64,000 nt of DNA from Lantana camara (taxonomy: Eukaryota > Streptophyta > Magnoliopsida > Lamiales > Verbenaceae), in assembly GCA_037501455.1 (NCBI GenBank), contig CM074858.1, forward strand, positions 102,024,001 through 102,088,000. Direction: 5' to 3'. Positions within the stretch are counted from its first letter, which is position 1. Each line of letters opens with the position of its first letter. The notes under the pieces are model-generated. The model was not told where the DNA came from. It ran no database searches and saw only the letters and a program-made list of their open reading frames with translations. Positions 42,609-53,646 of this stretch are shown one piece after another. A program made the translations under genes and the position numbers.

Positions 42609-44513
42609 TGTTAGGAATAGTGCCCTGAAAGCCGATGTAATAGTCTGCTTTAGTACTTTCCTTTTGTAAATCACAGACAATCTTTGACTAATATGAATTA
42701 AGGCAACACTTCTTTATATGCTCTTGTTTGATTGTGTGTTTACTTTTGACTGTGCATGTACAAGAACTCCCCTAATCAATATGACTTATAGGACTCAACC
42801 ATTTAGGCGAAATGGTTCATGAAACAAGCCCTATATCACATAAGTCATGATTAGAAATCATTCCAAGCCAATGAGTCCAAAAGACAGTGGGAGTGTCAAC
42901 TTGACTCGTTTGAGGCTTGCTCGTGTGATCACGCCCTTAAAAGGGACTACCTTGTTTCATGGGGTGCAAAGTGTATAGTTGATACGTGCGTGATACATGA
43001 GGGTGCTTACTTATTCTAAGTAGGTACACTGAGGTGTCCCGTGTGAGAAGATTCCTAAATGGGAAAGGAAGTTTCTTTATCTGGAAATAGAAAATTCTAG
43101 ATTAGGAAATATCTCACGAGTCATTGATGTGATTAAGTGATCCTTAAACTTGAGGTTCCATTGATACTTTATGAGCTAACTCTGTAGTCTTAGGTGTAAG
43201 CTTTAAAGGTTGTCGCCTTAGACAACTGATTCAAGGCTTATGTTGGGGCTGCACAAGTGGCACATGAAAGTATATGATAATCGATAAAAGACCTACGCTT
43301 GCATTAGCAAGATGATGATCTCTTATTGTGTAAGTCATTCATATGCCATCTAGGAGTCCTTGGCCAAGCCAGTGGATCAAGACATCAAGAAAAGAGTTTC
43401 TGGGATTGCGATCAAATGGATATGAAATGCACTTAGCATTAAGATCAAGATTATTAGGGTTCTAATTATTCCCTTGCCCTAGATCTTGATTGAGAGATGG
43501 GACGTAGGAGGATTGTATCTCACATATGTCAATGACTTAAAGGTTCTATCGAATCGAGACATTCTTATTCAGTTAGGGCTTAAACACCTGTTGCTAGACT
43601 ATGGTCGTTTGATCTGTGGACTGATTAATTAATTAGGGTCACTTCTAATTGAATTAAGAACCTAGAGGGTCACAGACAACAACCCGGTCACGTGGGTCAA
43701 GGGTTGAATCGATTAAACGAGTTGATCGAACCATTAAGAGAATGGTGTGATCCACACGTGTGGGAGGTGTGAATGACACCTGTCCTTATGGACATGTGTA
43801 GTCACGTGCAAGCATGTGTATATATTAAATAATTAATGTGTTAATTATTTAATGGACTTGGATTTAATTTTGAATTAATATTAAAGTTCTAATTTGGAGA
43901 AATAAAGTCTAATAAATAAATAATTATGAATTAATTAATTATTAGTCTTCAAGTTATTTATTATTAGATAAATAAAGTAAAATAAAATATCTAAAAGAGT
44001 TAGATATTATTCTTGCCCAACAAGTTGGTCAAAAGGTGGACTTTTAGTCAAAGTAAGAGACTTAGTCTCCAAGCAAGAGATCCCTTTCCAAAAGGAGTTT
44101 GGAATCCATTTCCACAAAGGATTAGGGGTTTGAACCCTAACCTTATAAATAGAGGGGATCGAACCCCATGGGATGACGATAGCAAATTCTCCTTCTCCAG
44201 AATTATACACTAAATCCTAGAGCCTAAACACCGAATATAGAACTAGCATCCTCCCTATTCGGATCGTGGTCGCGGTTGGTGGACTATTTCTCTAGAGGGC
44301 TACTATCGTGAAGTCTTGAAAGATTCGAAGGAGCTTTTGGGGATCAAGTCACGTGAAGAGCATTCTTGGGCGGCTAGAACGTGTCAAGAAAGCTACTAAC
44401 TAAGTGAGTTTCTTGATCTCTACGAATTTGGGAATAGAAATTGCAAGATTCGATCCTTGCTTACTTGGGAAAATTTTTAAATTTCTGCTGCGTTTCTGTT
44501 CGTTTTCCCAACA
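42609..44513 (+). repeat. 5' LTR of plus-strand copia element
   Basis: TGTTAGGAATAGTGCCC...TTTTCCCAACA, 1905 bp. It matches 50029-51927 closely with scattered substitutions. TATAAATA is at 44144-44151, with GGTTTGAACCC upstream and GGATCGAACCCC downstream of it. G-boxes near 43755 and 43802 are partly decayed. Confidence 0.92.
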
Positions 44514-44515
44514 AG

Positions 44516-44527
44516 TGGTATCAGAGC
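44516..44527 (+). other. Met-tRNA primer binding site
   Basis: TGGTATCAGAGC, the exact 12-base complement of the initiator-Met tRNA 3' end, two bases after the LTR. Confidence 0.93.
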
Positions 44528-44829
44528 CACCTTGCAAGGCCTATTTCTGATTCGTCTCAATTATTCTGAATTTGGAAGAAAATTCTTAGGCTTAGATGCG
44601 AATTGAGTATTCTTGAGTTCTTTTAGATAGCCTGAAATACGAAACCGTATTTTTCCTAAAGTTTCTGAAAAACGTTTTCGAAAATTTGATTGAAATTATT
44701 TTAGATCAAATATATTTAAATCGTGTTTTTTAATTTATGGATTGTTGTTGGTTTTTAAACTAAAATAGTAAACACGAAATCACGTTACGAAAAGGCGAGC
44801 CTAGACATGATAAGGCATAGCACGCCTAG

Positions 44830-45110
44830 GCCCGCGCGCCACTACCGTATAGCACTCCAGTAGCTACGCGGGACTGTCCGCCTAACCCTCCCGTAACCGC
44901 GTGGGAGGCCGTCCGCGTGCCTAGGCTAGCCCGCACGCGCCTCCCGCAACCGCGCGGGAGCCTGCCTATCACGCCCGCCCTGTCCCGCCCAGCAGCTGTG
45001 CGCAACTCGAGCGAGGATGCTCCCCATGCGTGCGATGCTGCGCGGATGCCGGGCATGGTCTCGGGTGGGCTTGCAGTCCGTTCCGGGCCTCGTTTTGCGA
45101 TCTTGATTTT
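44830..45110. other. GC-rich island in copia leader
   Basis: About 280 bp rich in CCCGCGCG, CCGTCCGCG and GCGCGGGAG, with an internal near-repeat CTCCCG-AACCGCGNGGGAG (about 44890 and 44940). It starts about 300 bp after the primer site, matching the island at 35441-35835 in the other copy. The 104- and 86-codon frames over it are artefacts. Confidence 0.75.
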
Positions 45111-46250
45111 CGTGTTTAGTCCAATCCGATCCCGATTCAATTTCTATAAAATTAGTTTTAATAAAATTAATTTTTAATTTTAAAATGATTTTTAAATTGG
45201 GATTTTATGAAATTAAAACGAATATAATTTTGGAAAAATTACGAACTTTATTTTATGAAAATATTGAAAGAATAAAATTATTAATTTTCAGAAATTAATT
45301 GGAATTTTATTAGTTTATTGTTTTTCGAGTTTTATAGAAAAGATGCTTGAACAAGAATTGTATCTAAGCCGTGTTTTAAGCTATTAGAGCTTAAAGCGAG
45401 AATTTTAATTTATTGGTTAAATTTAAATTCAAGCAATTTATGCATGTTAGGTGATCATGGGTTTAGACTTATGTATGGTTTTAATTTATGCACATGGATG
45501 GTTTAAATTGAGGTTGGAGACCCATAGTTGCATTTTTCAACTGGGGTCGGTGCCCCACTTATGTGCGTACTGTTATTTGTTTATTATGTGGCTTTCCATA
45601 TTACTGTTTTGAGGCCGGGGTATGCCCCGTGTAATTGTCTAAGGACAATATGAAGATTGAGCCTTATTGTTTTATATCTTTTTCTTTTTGTTGTAATTTG
45701 AGAGTAGAGACAGGTGGTGAGGTCTTTTTCTTTCATTTTGGAGACAATGCACCCATGGAGTAAGATGGATCCACAAAACAAGTAACAAGATGGAGGCCAT
45801 AAGTGAAGACCTCCCAAAGTGTTAGAGAGGATTTCTATTATTGTAATAGATAGGGCATCGTTTTATTTCCAATTCCCTTATGTGATTTAAACTGTTTTAT
45901 GTGGCACATATGTTAGAACTTGTGATTGTGGAATGGCTCCCATATATCACGCATAAGATAGGTAGACCCCATGATCATCACATGTTAGTATCATGCTAGG
46001 ACATGATATCTGCTAAGTGCTTATGTGAAATGCATTTAAGTTGTACTTGCATTAATCAAGACTAATTAAATTAGAAAACCTATATGTTGGTGAGGTCGAA
46101 CCGGACAACTCTCCAGTTACATCGAAAATTCCCATTAAATATTAAGCTAATTTTCAAAAATAGGTGTTTAATTCGAGGTGCAAGCTTTGAATTAAATCCC
46201 TAGCATTCCATCAATAGGATTTAAGTTTAATAGGGGAATCTAGATGCTAG

Positions 46251-46565
46251 CCACGAGTCGTGGGGTGTCTATGTGAAACCTATTAGTTCTTAGTTTCCTA
46301 ATTGATCTTAAATGATCAATATTTCGTGATCAATTTTGGCAAGGGCGATGGCCGCGAGTCGTGGGTCGTTCGAACTAAGTTTTGATCATGATCTTATGAT
46401 TGATGGGTCTAGCTTAATGCCTAAGTAAATATGGATGTCGCACGAGTCGTGAGTCCATATTGAAAGATAGGTGATGGAAAAACATTACTAATAATTCCAT
46501 AGTGATGGAATTGGTAAGTTGTACCTAACTTAGGCTTAATTGAGAATGACCACGAGTCGTGGGTT
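46251..46565 (+). repeat. Four CACGAGTCGTGGGTC leader motifs
   Basis: Copies at 46251-46265, 46354-46367, 46440-46456 and 46551-46565, spaced about 87-110 bp. The core CACGAGTCGTG is an 11-base palindrome with one central base. The last copy ends about 205 bp before the gag ATG. Confidence 0.85.
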
Positions 46566-46770
46566 CAAGGTTAAGTTTGTAGGATCTTAGTACCCATTGG
46601 AATAACAAGTATCCTCTAAGATCTTTGGAAATTATAGGTCTTTGAAAAACAGTGGGAGCTACATAGTTTAAAGACATAATCTCATGTATATCGTTATTAT
46701 TCAGCATGCTCACTAGTTCTCTCTTTTTCCATTTAGGTTGTAGATTTTGTGATTCACTACGAGTTTTGAA

Positions 46771-47316
46771 ATGGAAACCAAAAACCGTCTAGTATCGATC
46801 CTCGAGACAAACAAGTTGACTGGTCCCAACTATTCTGATTGGCTTAGGAATCTAAAAATCATTCTAGATTCCGAGAAGAGAACTTATGTTCTCTACGAGG
46901 CGGAGCCCGTTCCCGAAGGGGATGCTCCTACCCAGACTGAGCGGGATACGATCCAGAAGTGGAAGGATGATAATCTCCAAGCCCGTTGTCTCATGCTTGC
47001 TAACATGTCTCCGGACATGCAAAGACAGCATGAGTCCATGGAATTCACTTGGGAGATTTACGACCACTTAGAACAACTTTACTGCCCTCATGAGTGTGTT
47101 ACAAGGTATAACACCTCAAAGGAATTGTTCCATTTGAGAATGAAGGAAGGTACAAGTGTCCATGAATATTGACTCAAGTTTCTTGCTCTTACTGAGAAAT
47201 TTGCTTCCATGGACATGCCACTAAGAGATGAGCTTTCAGTGGATTTGTTGCTAGCCTTGCTCCCACCATCATTCAACCCTTTTGTCCTTAACATCAATGG
47301 ACTTTATCTAACTTAA
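46771..47316 (+). pseudogene. Copia gag, N-terminal part
   Basis: ATG at 46771, frame METKNRLVSILETNKLTG then NYSDWLRNLKIIL, the usual N-terminus of copia Gag. The gag domain continues through EIYDHLEQLY and ELFHLRMKEG to a stop at 47170-47172, and on in the same frame through MDMPLRDELSVDLLLA to about 47310. The C-terminal zinc knuckle and the whole protease are absent, because the next codons already belong to the pre-integrase region. A deletion near 47316-47330 is the simplest cause. Gag would form the particle. Confidence 0.85.
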
Positions 47317-48495
47317 AACAATAATATTTTGAATAAGCAACGAGAAATAAAACGTAAGAGAGATGACGAAGTTTCAGCATCTTTATGGCATGCTAGATTA
47401 GGACATATTTCCAAGAACAAAATTAGCAAATTAACTACCTTAGGGACATTCTTTGAAAATGACCTTAAACAGTTAACCTCCTGCGAATCCTGTCTCAAAG
47501 GAAAGATGTCAAAAACTCCCTTCAACGGGAGTGTGGACCGAGCCACAAGGACTGTGGATTTGATCCAGTCCGATGTTTGTGGATCGCTTAGTGTAAGCAC
47601 TCGAAACAATCATCGGTACTTCATAACCTTTACTGATGACTTTAGTCGTTATGGTTATGTGTACTTAATGAAGTACAAATCTGAGGCTTTTGAGAAATTC
47701 TTAGAATTTCAAAAGGAGGTTGAGAACCAAACTGGTCACAAGATCAAGACACTTCGATCTGATCGAGGTGGCGAGTATCTTAGTGAAGAATTCCTTAATC
47801 ATCACAGAGATAATGGAATTATCTCTCAGTGGACTCCTTCGGGAACTCCTCAATTAAATGGAGTTTCTGAGAGAAGGAATCAAACCCTACCTGATATGGT
47901 TCATTCCATGATGAGTTTCACTGACTTACCATCTTCTTTCTGGGGTTATGCCCTAGAAACTGCAGCCAAGATTCTGAATCCTGTTCCTTCCAAGTCAGTC
48001 CCTAAAACGCCCTATGAAATGTGGCATGGTAAAATCCCTAGTTATTCTTACTAAAGAATTTGGGGTTGTCCTGCTTATGTGAAGAGGACAGTGAGAGATA
48101 AGTTAGAAGCTCATTCTAATTTATGCTACTTTGTTGGCTATCCTAAGGAATCCATAGGATACTACTTCTATGATCAAACTGAACAAAAGGTGTTTGTTTC
48201 AAGAAATGCAACTTTTCTTGAGGAATCATTCCTAGAAGAAAAGAAAGGCAAGATCACAGAACTCGAAGAAATTCGAGATATTCCCACGCCACATTTAGAG
48301 GACACGTCTCATTCAGACATCCCACAACTAATCACGAACTTCGATACACATGAAAATCCTCTTCTAAGGCGTTCTGAACGTACTCCTAGACAGCCTGAGA
48401 GATGGTATTGTTTTCTCCATGAAATCTCTCAAGAGGATAATGATATGAGGAGGCACTATCAGACTCGGATTCTGATAAGTGGAAACAAGCCATGA
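47317..48495 (+). pseudogene. Copia integrase region
   Basis: The frame from 47329 carries the pre-integrase zinc motif (LWHARLGHIS and CESCLKGK, an HHCC pattern at about 47383-47505). The DDE core follows, with DVCGSLSVSTRNNHRYF, FTDDFSRYGYVYL, LRSDRGGEYLSEEF and the third acidic residue in NGVSERRNQT (about 47560-47890). A stop at 48052-48054 splits it. The frame resumes at 48058 with GCPAYVKR, KLEAHSNLCYFVGYP and RSERTPRQPERW, and then a frameshift near 48470-48495 leads into RT. Integrase would insert the cDNA into the genome. All three acidic residues are visible but the protein is interrupted. Confidence 0.87.
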
Positions 48496-49190
48496 AGTCT
48501 GAAATGGATTCCATGTACTCCAACCAAGTTTGGACCTTGGTTGATTTACCTGATGGGGTAAAACCCATAGGTTGCAAATGGATCTTTAAGAGAAAGCTCG
48601 GAGTAAATGGAAACATTACAGCGTATAAGGAAAGGCTCGTTGCCAAAGGCTTCACTCAAAGGCTCGGTGTGGACTTTGATGAAACCTTCTCACCGGTTGC
48701 AATGCAAAAGTCCATTCGGATCATGCTTGCCATAGTTGCATATTACGACTATGAGATATGGAAAATGGATGTGAAAACTGTCTTTCTCAATGGAGACATT
48801 GATAAGGACATTTATATGGATCAACCCATAGGTTTCACATTCAGTGGGAGTGAGAAAAAGCTTTGCAAACTCCAAAGATCAATCTATGGATTGAAACAGG
48901 CTTCTAGGAATTGGAACATTCGATTTGATGAATCAGTCAAAGCGTTTGGCTTCATTCAAATTTCGAATGAATCATGTGTGTATAGAAAGGAATTGGGTAC
49001 TTCAATGCAATTCTTGGTACTTTATGTTGATGACATCTTTCTAATTGGGAATTCGAAGGATGACATGAAAGTTACCAAGTCATGGTAATCGAACCAATTC
49101 AAGATGAAAGATCTTGGTGATACGTCCTACATTCTCGGTATAAAGATCTATAAGGATAGATCTAAGAGATTGATTAGACTGTCATAATCG
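48492..49190 (+). pseudogene. Copia reverse transcriptase
   Basis: From 48492: MYSNQVWTLVDLPDG, IGCKWIFKRKLG, AYKERLVAKGFTQ, WKMDVKTVFLNGD, the first catalytic Asp region, and SIYGLKQASRNW. The catalytic box FLVLYVDDIFLIGN (about 49011-49052) keeps both Asp residues. Stops at 49086-49088 and about 49186-49188 interrupt it before the RNase H part. It copies element RNA into cDNA within the particle. Confidence 0.88.
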
Positions 49191-50008
49191 ATGTACATCA
49201 ACAAAGTACTGAAACGGTTCTGTATGGAGAATGCGAAGAACAAAGTTCTTCCCATGAGTGTAGGACCATCTCTATCGAAGAAGATGTTCCCTAAGATGAA
49301 CATTGAGAAGGAAGGAATGACTCATGTGCCTTATGCCTCAGCAATAGGCAGCATAATGTATGCTATGCTATGTACTCGACCGAATGTGGCTTATGCACTT
49401 AGTGTAACGAGCCGTTTCCAATCAGACCCTGGAGAAGGTCACTGGACTGCCATGAAGAATATCCTAAAGTACTTACGAAACACTAAGGATTTATTCTTAG
49501 TATACGGAGGACAGAAATATCTAATAATCGGAGGATACTGCAATGCAAGCTTTGCATCTGACTTAGATGACTTTAAGTCAATGTCAGGATACATTTTCTG
49601 CCTTAACGGTGGACCAGTGAGTTGGAAAAGTTCCAAGCAGACGACCACTACAAATTCGACCACTGAGGCCAAATAACCTTAGCTGCAAACGATGCAGCTA
49701 AGGAAAATGCTTGGATTAGAAACTTCATTCAAGATTTGAGTGTCGTTCTTAGCATGAAAGACCCCATTACAATGTTTTGTGACAACACTGGGGCAGTTGC
49801 TCAAGCAAGAGAACCAAGATCTTACCAATGGACCAAGCACACTATGAGGAAGTATCACCTAATCCGGGATATCGTTAAACGAGGTGATGTGCAAATTGAG
49901 AGGGTCGCATCAGCAGAGAACATGGCAGACCCACTTACAAAACCCCTTAGTCGAGAAGCTTTCGAAGGTCATCTTGAGAAGATGGGACTTAGATTAGCTC
50001 CTGAATAG
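49191..50008 (+). pseudogene. Copia RT thumb and RNase H
   Basis: From 49191: VPYASAIGSIMYAMLCTRPN, then the RNase H region GYCNASFASDLDDFKSMSGY and PVSWKSSKQTTTTNSTTEAK, ending at a stop (49677-49679 region). After a short gap, 49736-50008 continues with MFCDNTGAVAQARE, HTMRKYHLIRDIV and ENMADPLTKPLSREAFEGHL, the usual copia C-terminus. The first acidic residue of the family motif GYxDxD reads Asn, which would damage activity. Confidence 0.85.
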
Positions 50009-50014
50009 CTTTGA

Positions 50015-50028
50015 TGGGCAAGTGGGAT
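50015..50028 (+). other. Polypurine tract of copia element
   Basis: ATGGGCAAGTGGGA directly precedes the 3' LTR. The usual next bases and the LTR start TGTTAGGAATAGTG are missing here, a deletion of about 14 bases. Confidence 0.7.
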
Positions 50029-51927
50029 CCCTGAAAGCCGATGCAATAGTCTCCTTTAGCAATTTCCTTTCGTAAATCACTGACAATCTTTGAATAATAC
50101 GAATTAAGGCAACACTTCTTTATATGCTCTAGTTTGATTGTGTGTTTACTTTTGGCTGCGAATGTATAACAACTCCCCTAATCAATATGGCTTATATGAC
50201 TCAACCATTTAGGCGAAATGGTTCGTGAAATGGCCCTATATCACATAAGTCATGATTAGAAATCACTCCAAGCCAATGAGTCCAAAAGACAGTGGGAGTG
50301 TCAGCTTGACTCGTTTGAGGCTTGCTCGTGTGATCACGCCCTTAAGAAGGACCACCTTATTTCATGGGGTACAAAGTGTATAGTTGATACGTGCGTGATA
50401 CATGGGGGTGCTTACTTATTCTAAGTAGGTACACTGAGGTGTCCCGTGTGAGAAGATTCCTAAATGGGAAATGAAGTTTCTATATCTGGAAATAAAAACT
50501 TCCAGGTTAGGAAATATCTCATGAGTCATTGATGTGATTAAGTGATCCTTAAACTTGAGGTTCCACTGATACTTTATGAGCTAACTCTGTAGTCTTATGT
50601 GTAAGCTTTAAAGGGTGTCGCCTTAGACAACTGATTCAAGGCTTATGTTGGGGCTGCACAAGTGGCACATGAAAGTATATGTGAATCGATAAAGGACCTA
50701 CACTTGCATTAGCAAGATGATGATCTCTTATTGTGTAAGTCATTCATATGTCATCTAGGAGTCCTTGGCTAAGGCAGTGGATCAAGACATCAAGAAAAGA
50801 GTTTCTTGGATTGAGATCAAATGAATATGAAATGCACTTAGCATTAAGATCAAGATTATTAGAGTTCTAATTATTCCCTTGCCCTAGATCTTGATTGAGA
50901 GATGGGCGTATGAGGATTGTATCTCACATATGTCAATGACTTAAAGGTTCTGTCGAATCGAGACATTCTTATTCAGCTAGGGGTCAAACACCTGTTGCTA
51001 GACTATGGTCGTTTGATATGTGGACTGATTAATTAATTAGGGTCACTGCTAATTGAATTAAGAACCTAGAGGGTCACACACAACAACCCAGTCACGTGGG
51101 TTAATGCTTGAATCGATTAAACGAGTTGATCGAACCATTAAGAGAATGGTGAAACCCACACGTGTGAAGCACACGTGTGGGAGGCGTGATTGACACGTGT
51201 CCTTATGGACACGTGTAGTCATGTGCAAGCATGTATATATTAAATAATTAATGTGTTAATTATTTAATGGATTTTGATTTAATTTTGAATTAATATTCAA
51301 GTTCTAATTTGGAGAAATAAAGTCTAAAAAATAATTAATTATGAATTAATTAATTATTAGTCTTCAAGTTATTTATTATTAGATAAATAAAGTAAAATAA
51401 AATATCTAAAAGTGTTAGATATTATTCTTGCCCAACAAGTTAGTCAAAAGATAGACTTTTGGTCAAAGTAAGAAACTTAGTCTCTAAGCAAGAGATCCCT
51501 TTCGAAAAGGAGTTTGGAATCCTTTTGCACAAAGGGTTAAGGGTTCGAACCCTAGCCTTATAAATAGAGGGGTTCGAACCCCATGGGATGATGATAGCAA
51601 ATTCTCCTTCTCCATAATTATACAATAAACCCTAGAGCCTAAACACTGAATATAGAACTAGCATCCTCCCTATTCGGATCGTGGTCGCTGTTGGTGGATT
51701 ATTTCTCTAGAGGGCTACTATCAAGAAGTCTTGAAAGATTCGAAGGAGCTTTTGGGGATCAAGCCGCGTGAAGAGCGTTTTTGGGTGGCTAGAACTTGTC
51801 AGAAAGCTATTAACTAAGTGAGTTTCTTGATCTCTACGAATTTAGGAATAGGAATTGTATGATTCGATCCTTGCTTAGTTGGGAAAATTTTTAAATTTCC
51901 GCTGCGTTTTTGTTCGTTTTCCCAACA
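50029..51927 (+). repeat. 3' LTR of plus-strand copia element
   Basis: Starts at CCCTGAAAGCCGATGC, which corresponds to base 15 or so of the 5' LTR, and ends TTTTCCCAACA at 51927. It has four CACGTG boxes (51152-51222), TATAAATA at 51559-51566, and a GGTTCGAACC box on each side of it (51542-51551 and 51571-51580). Confidence 0.9.
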
Positions 51928-52860
51928 TACAAGAGGAGCAATCCTCAACCAGTTAAAGGCGTGGGTGGAGTTCTTGAGCTAGACAGATTAACGACCATCA
52001 ATGCTAGATTTGATGCACTAAACAAGAAGTTGGACCAATTGGGCGTGAATGCAATTGTCACACCTCCACTACCAGCACCTCTGATGGAGGTAAGTTGTGA
52101 AACTTGTAGTAGTCCACATGCATTTAAAGTGTGTCCTTATACCAATTCTGGTGAATGGGAGGTTGCCAGACATGAGCAGGTTAATTATGTGAGTAATCAA
52201 AAACTGGTGAACAACCTCTACTCTAACACCACGATCCAGGTTGGAGAAACCATCCCCATTTTTCTTGGTCTAATAGCTAAGGAGTTCCCCAACCTCAACA
52301 ACCTCAAGCTCCACTCCAACAAAACTTCCAACCGAGACCACCAGGCCAATACCAAATGCCCCCACAAAACCTAACTTTCCCTCCCCAAAACCTACCTCAA
52401 TCAAATCAAAAGTAGGGTTGGGAGACAGCTCTTGGGAAATTCATTACGGTATCTACGGATAGATATCAGAAATTGGAGAATCAAGTAGAACAAGTGGTAA
52501 ATCAGAATAAGAATTTGGAGGTCCAAATTGGTCAGAGTGCTAATTCCTTGAATATGAGAAGCCAAGGTATGTTGCCGAGCAAAACAGAGACAAATCCCAA
52601 AGAGCAGTGTAAGGCCATTACTTTGAGGAGTGGTAAGGAATATGAAGGGACCTTATGTGCCCAAGGAGCAACCAAAAATTGAGCTTGGAGTTGGTGATAA
52701 AGTGGATGAAGAGGAGTCGATTGAGAAGGAGATTAAGGAAGCGAAGAATGATGAGCTCTCTTCAAAGCTAAACAAGAAGGTGGTACTAAATCCTTATGTG
52801 CCACCAGTACCTTTTCTGCAGAGGTTACAAAAATAGAAAATTGAGAAACAGTTTGAGAAG
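51928..52860 (+). pseudogene. Athila gag, C-terminal part
   Basis: Resumes the gag frame with YKRSNPQPVKGVGGVLELD and ALNKKLDQLGVNAIV (51928-52060), then a zinc-knuckle-like CETCSSPHAFKVCP (about 52096-52140, CX2C with His and Cys). Next are a degenerate Pro/Gln/Asn-rich linker, LENQVEQVVNQNKNLEVQIGQ (about 52468-52530) and CKAITLRSGKEYEG, which is typical of Athila just before protease. Several frameshifts occur (near 52380, 52430 and 52650). A stop near 52834 precedes the protease region. Role: particle assembly and RNA packaging. Confidence 0.8.
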
Positions 52861-53637
52861 TTCCTTAGCATCTTTAAGGAGCTACATATCAATATCCCGT
52901 TTGCAGAGGTATTAGCTCAGATGTCTACTTATGTCAAGTTTCTGAAGGAGATCCTCTCTAACAAGAGGAAATTGGAAGAATATACCACAATTGCACTTAC
53001 TGAAGAGTGCAGTGCGATCATACAACATAAGCTTCCCCCAAAGCTTAAAGATCCAGGGAGTTTTTCTATCTCTTGTACTATTGGCAATTTAACTTTCCAT
53101 AAAGCTTTATGTGGTCTTGGTTCTAGTGTCAGTCTAATGCCTTTGTCTATTTGTAGGAAATTAGGATTGGATGCTCTGAAATCGACCACCGTTTCCTTGT
53201 AGTTAGCTGACCGATCTGTCAAATATCTGACCAGAGCGTTGGACAATGTTCTAGTTAGAGTAGGCAAGTTCTACCTTCTGGTAGACTTCATTGTGATTGA
53301 TATGGAGGAAGACAGAGAGATGCCATTGATCCTAGGAAGACCTTTCCTAAGCATAGGTGGGGCCTTGATCGATGTTAAGAATGGGTTACTGACTCTTCGA
53401 GTAGGAGAGGAACAAGTGGAATTTAACTTGTTCAAAGTTGTGAAGGGCCTGGTGTTAGAAGAAAAGTGTTTCGTGGTGGATGTAAAGCATGATCAAACCT
53501 TGATTACCACACCACAGGATGACCCTCTTGATCTGTGTTTGCAAGGATTAGAAGACCGAATTGATGGGGAGGAATTGCTTGAAGAACTTGCAGCCTACAC
53601 TAAGGCATTTGTGGCAACCCCATTCATATCGTTTTAA
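52861..53637 (+). pseudogene. Athila aspartic protease, active-site Asp lost
   Basis: KFLSIFKELHINIPFAEVL and YVKFLKEILSNKRKL lead into SFSISCTIGNLTFHKALCGLGSSVSLMP (53059-53142, given here only as the region). In Athila relatives this site reads C-D-L-G-A/S-S; here the catalytic Asp is Gly. A TAG stop follows at about 53200-53202, then MPLILGRPFLSIGGALIDV (about 53320-53380), the hydrophobic Gly-rich part of the fold, and a frame to 53637. Both the substitution and the stop would abolish activity. It would have processed the Gag-Pol polyprotein. Confidence 0.82.
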
Positions 53638-53646
53638 CAAAGGTTT

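Larger units (their letters stand above)
44528..46770 (+). other. Untranslated leader of plus-strand copia element
   Basis: 2.2 kb without coding signal between primer site and gag. A GC-rich block sits at 44830-45110 and four CACGAGTCGTG motifs at 46251-46565. It is colinear with the leader of the minus-strand copy. Confidence 0.75.
42609..51927 (+). mobile_element. Ty1/copia retrotransposon in Athila gag
   Basis: 9.3-kb plus-strand element: LTRs 42609-44513 and 50029-51927, Met-tRNA primer site 44516-44527, 2.2-kb leader, gag, integrase, RT, RNase H and purine tract. The flanks CACGA (42604-42608) and TACAA (51928-51932) look like a TSD decayed at two positions, and the Athila gag frame is kept across them. 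The 3' LTR has lost its first 14 bases or so. The gag-pol has several stops and lacks the gag C-terminus and protease, so it is dead. Confidence 0.88.

Noticed and set aside
51542..51580. Possible tRNA gene or SINE from B-box-like GGTTCGAACC
   Set aside because: There is no A box at the right distance, no cloverleaf, and the boxes form a symmetric pair around an LTR TATA box.
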